Below, in pieces: positions 6,042 to 6,046 of a stretch of 6,046 bases of DNA. The position numbers and the translations under genes are program-made. Position 1 is the first letter of the stretch. Each line of letters opens with the position of its first letter. Source of the DNA: an uncultured Oscillospiraceae bacterium (GTDB lineage Bacteria; Bacillota; Clostridia; Oscillospirales; Oscillospiraceae); NCBI GenBank assembly GCA_934572365.1, contig CAKTKX010000085.1, positions 1-6,046 on the forward strand, written 5' to 3'. The notes beneath the pieces were generated by a model. The model was not told the DNA's origin and did no database searches. It saw nothing but the letters and a program-made list of their open reading frames with translations.

Positions 6042-6046
6042 CAAAA
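6020..6046. promoter_or_regulatory. Imperfect 27-bp palindrome, candidate repressor operator
   Basis: TTTTGATT (6020-6027) is repeated inverted as AATCAAAA (6039-6046), with 11 bases between. About the centre at 6033, 10 of 13 base pairs are symmetric. It covers the spacer and -10 of the rightward promoter and the -10 of the leftward promoter, so one bound dimer could shut both. The window ends at the last arm base, so the palindrome may be longer. Confidence 0.6.
6034..6039 (-). promoter_or_regulatory. -10 box of the transporter/GLUG operon promoter
   Basis: The minus strand reads TATAAT. Its -35 element would fall about 17 bases further right, outside the window, so only half the promoter can be judged. 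The transcript would start near 6027 and carry a leader of about 76 bases to ATG 5950. The box overlaps the plus-strand -10 almost base for base. Confidence 0.5.

Overview
The window looks like part of a GC-rich chromosome from an anaerobic Gram-positive bacterium, most likely a gut Clostridia member of the Oscillospiraceae/Ruminococcaceae type. The evidence is strong AGGAGG ribosome sites, AT-rich promoters between GC-rich genes, a signal-peptide plus C-terminal-anchor surface protein with GLUG repeats, and an oxygen-sensitive 2-hydroxyacyl-CoA dehydratase activase. The lineage is inferred from gene content and style; no rRNA or other marker is present.

Layout: all three genes lie on the minus strand, so transcription runs right to left. 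At the right edge (about 6013-6046) is a compact regulatory region. It holds a good plus-strand promoter pointing out of the window, a minus-strand -10 box for the local operon, and an imperfect 27-bp palindrome covering both. This looks like the operator of a divergently encoded repressor beyond the window. Next come an 820-residue MMPL/RND-type membrane transporter (5950-3488) and a 905-residue secreted, membrane- or wall-anchored GLUG-repeat protein (3495-778). These two reading frames overlap by 8 bases and are almost certainly co-translated. A perfect 12-bp hairpin with a T-tract closes the operon (772-731).

After an AT-rich gap with its own extended -10 promoter, a separate gene starts at 614 and runs off the left edge. 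It encodes the N-terminal ATPase part of a 2-hydroxyacyl-CoA dehydratase activase with both cluster-binding cysteines in place. It is a separate transcription unit and has no evident functional link to the operon.

The most interesting content is the transporter/surface-protein pair. The surface protein has a beta-helix of about ten GLUG turns with a ladder of cysteines. The helix is interrupted by a long alpha-helical segment, and the protein ends in an LPITG-type signal with an unusually long tail. The transporter carries a small glycine-rich beta repeat as a cytoplasmic tail. Together they look like an uncharacterised envelope export or assembly module under local repressor control; its substrate cannot be read from the sequence.
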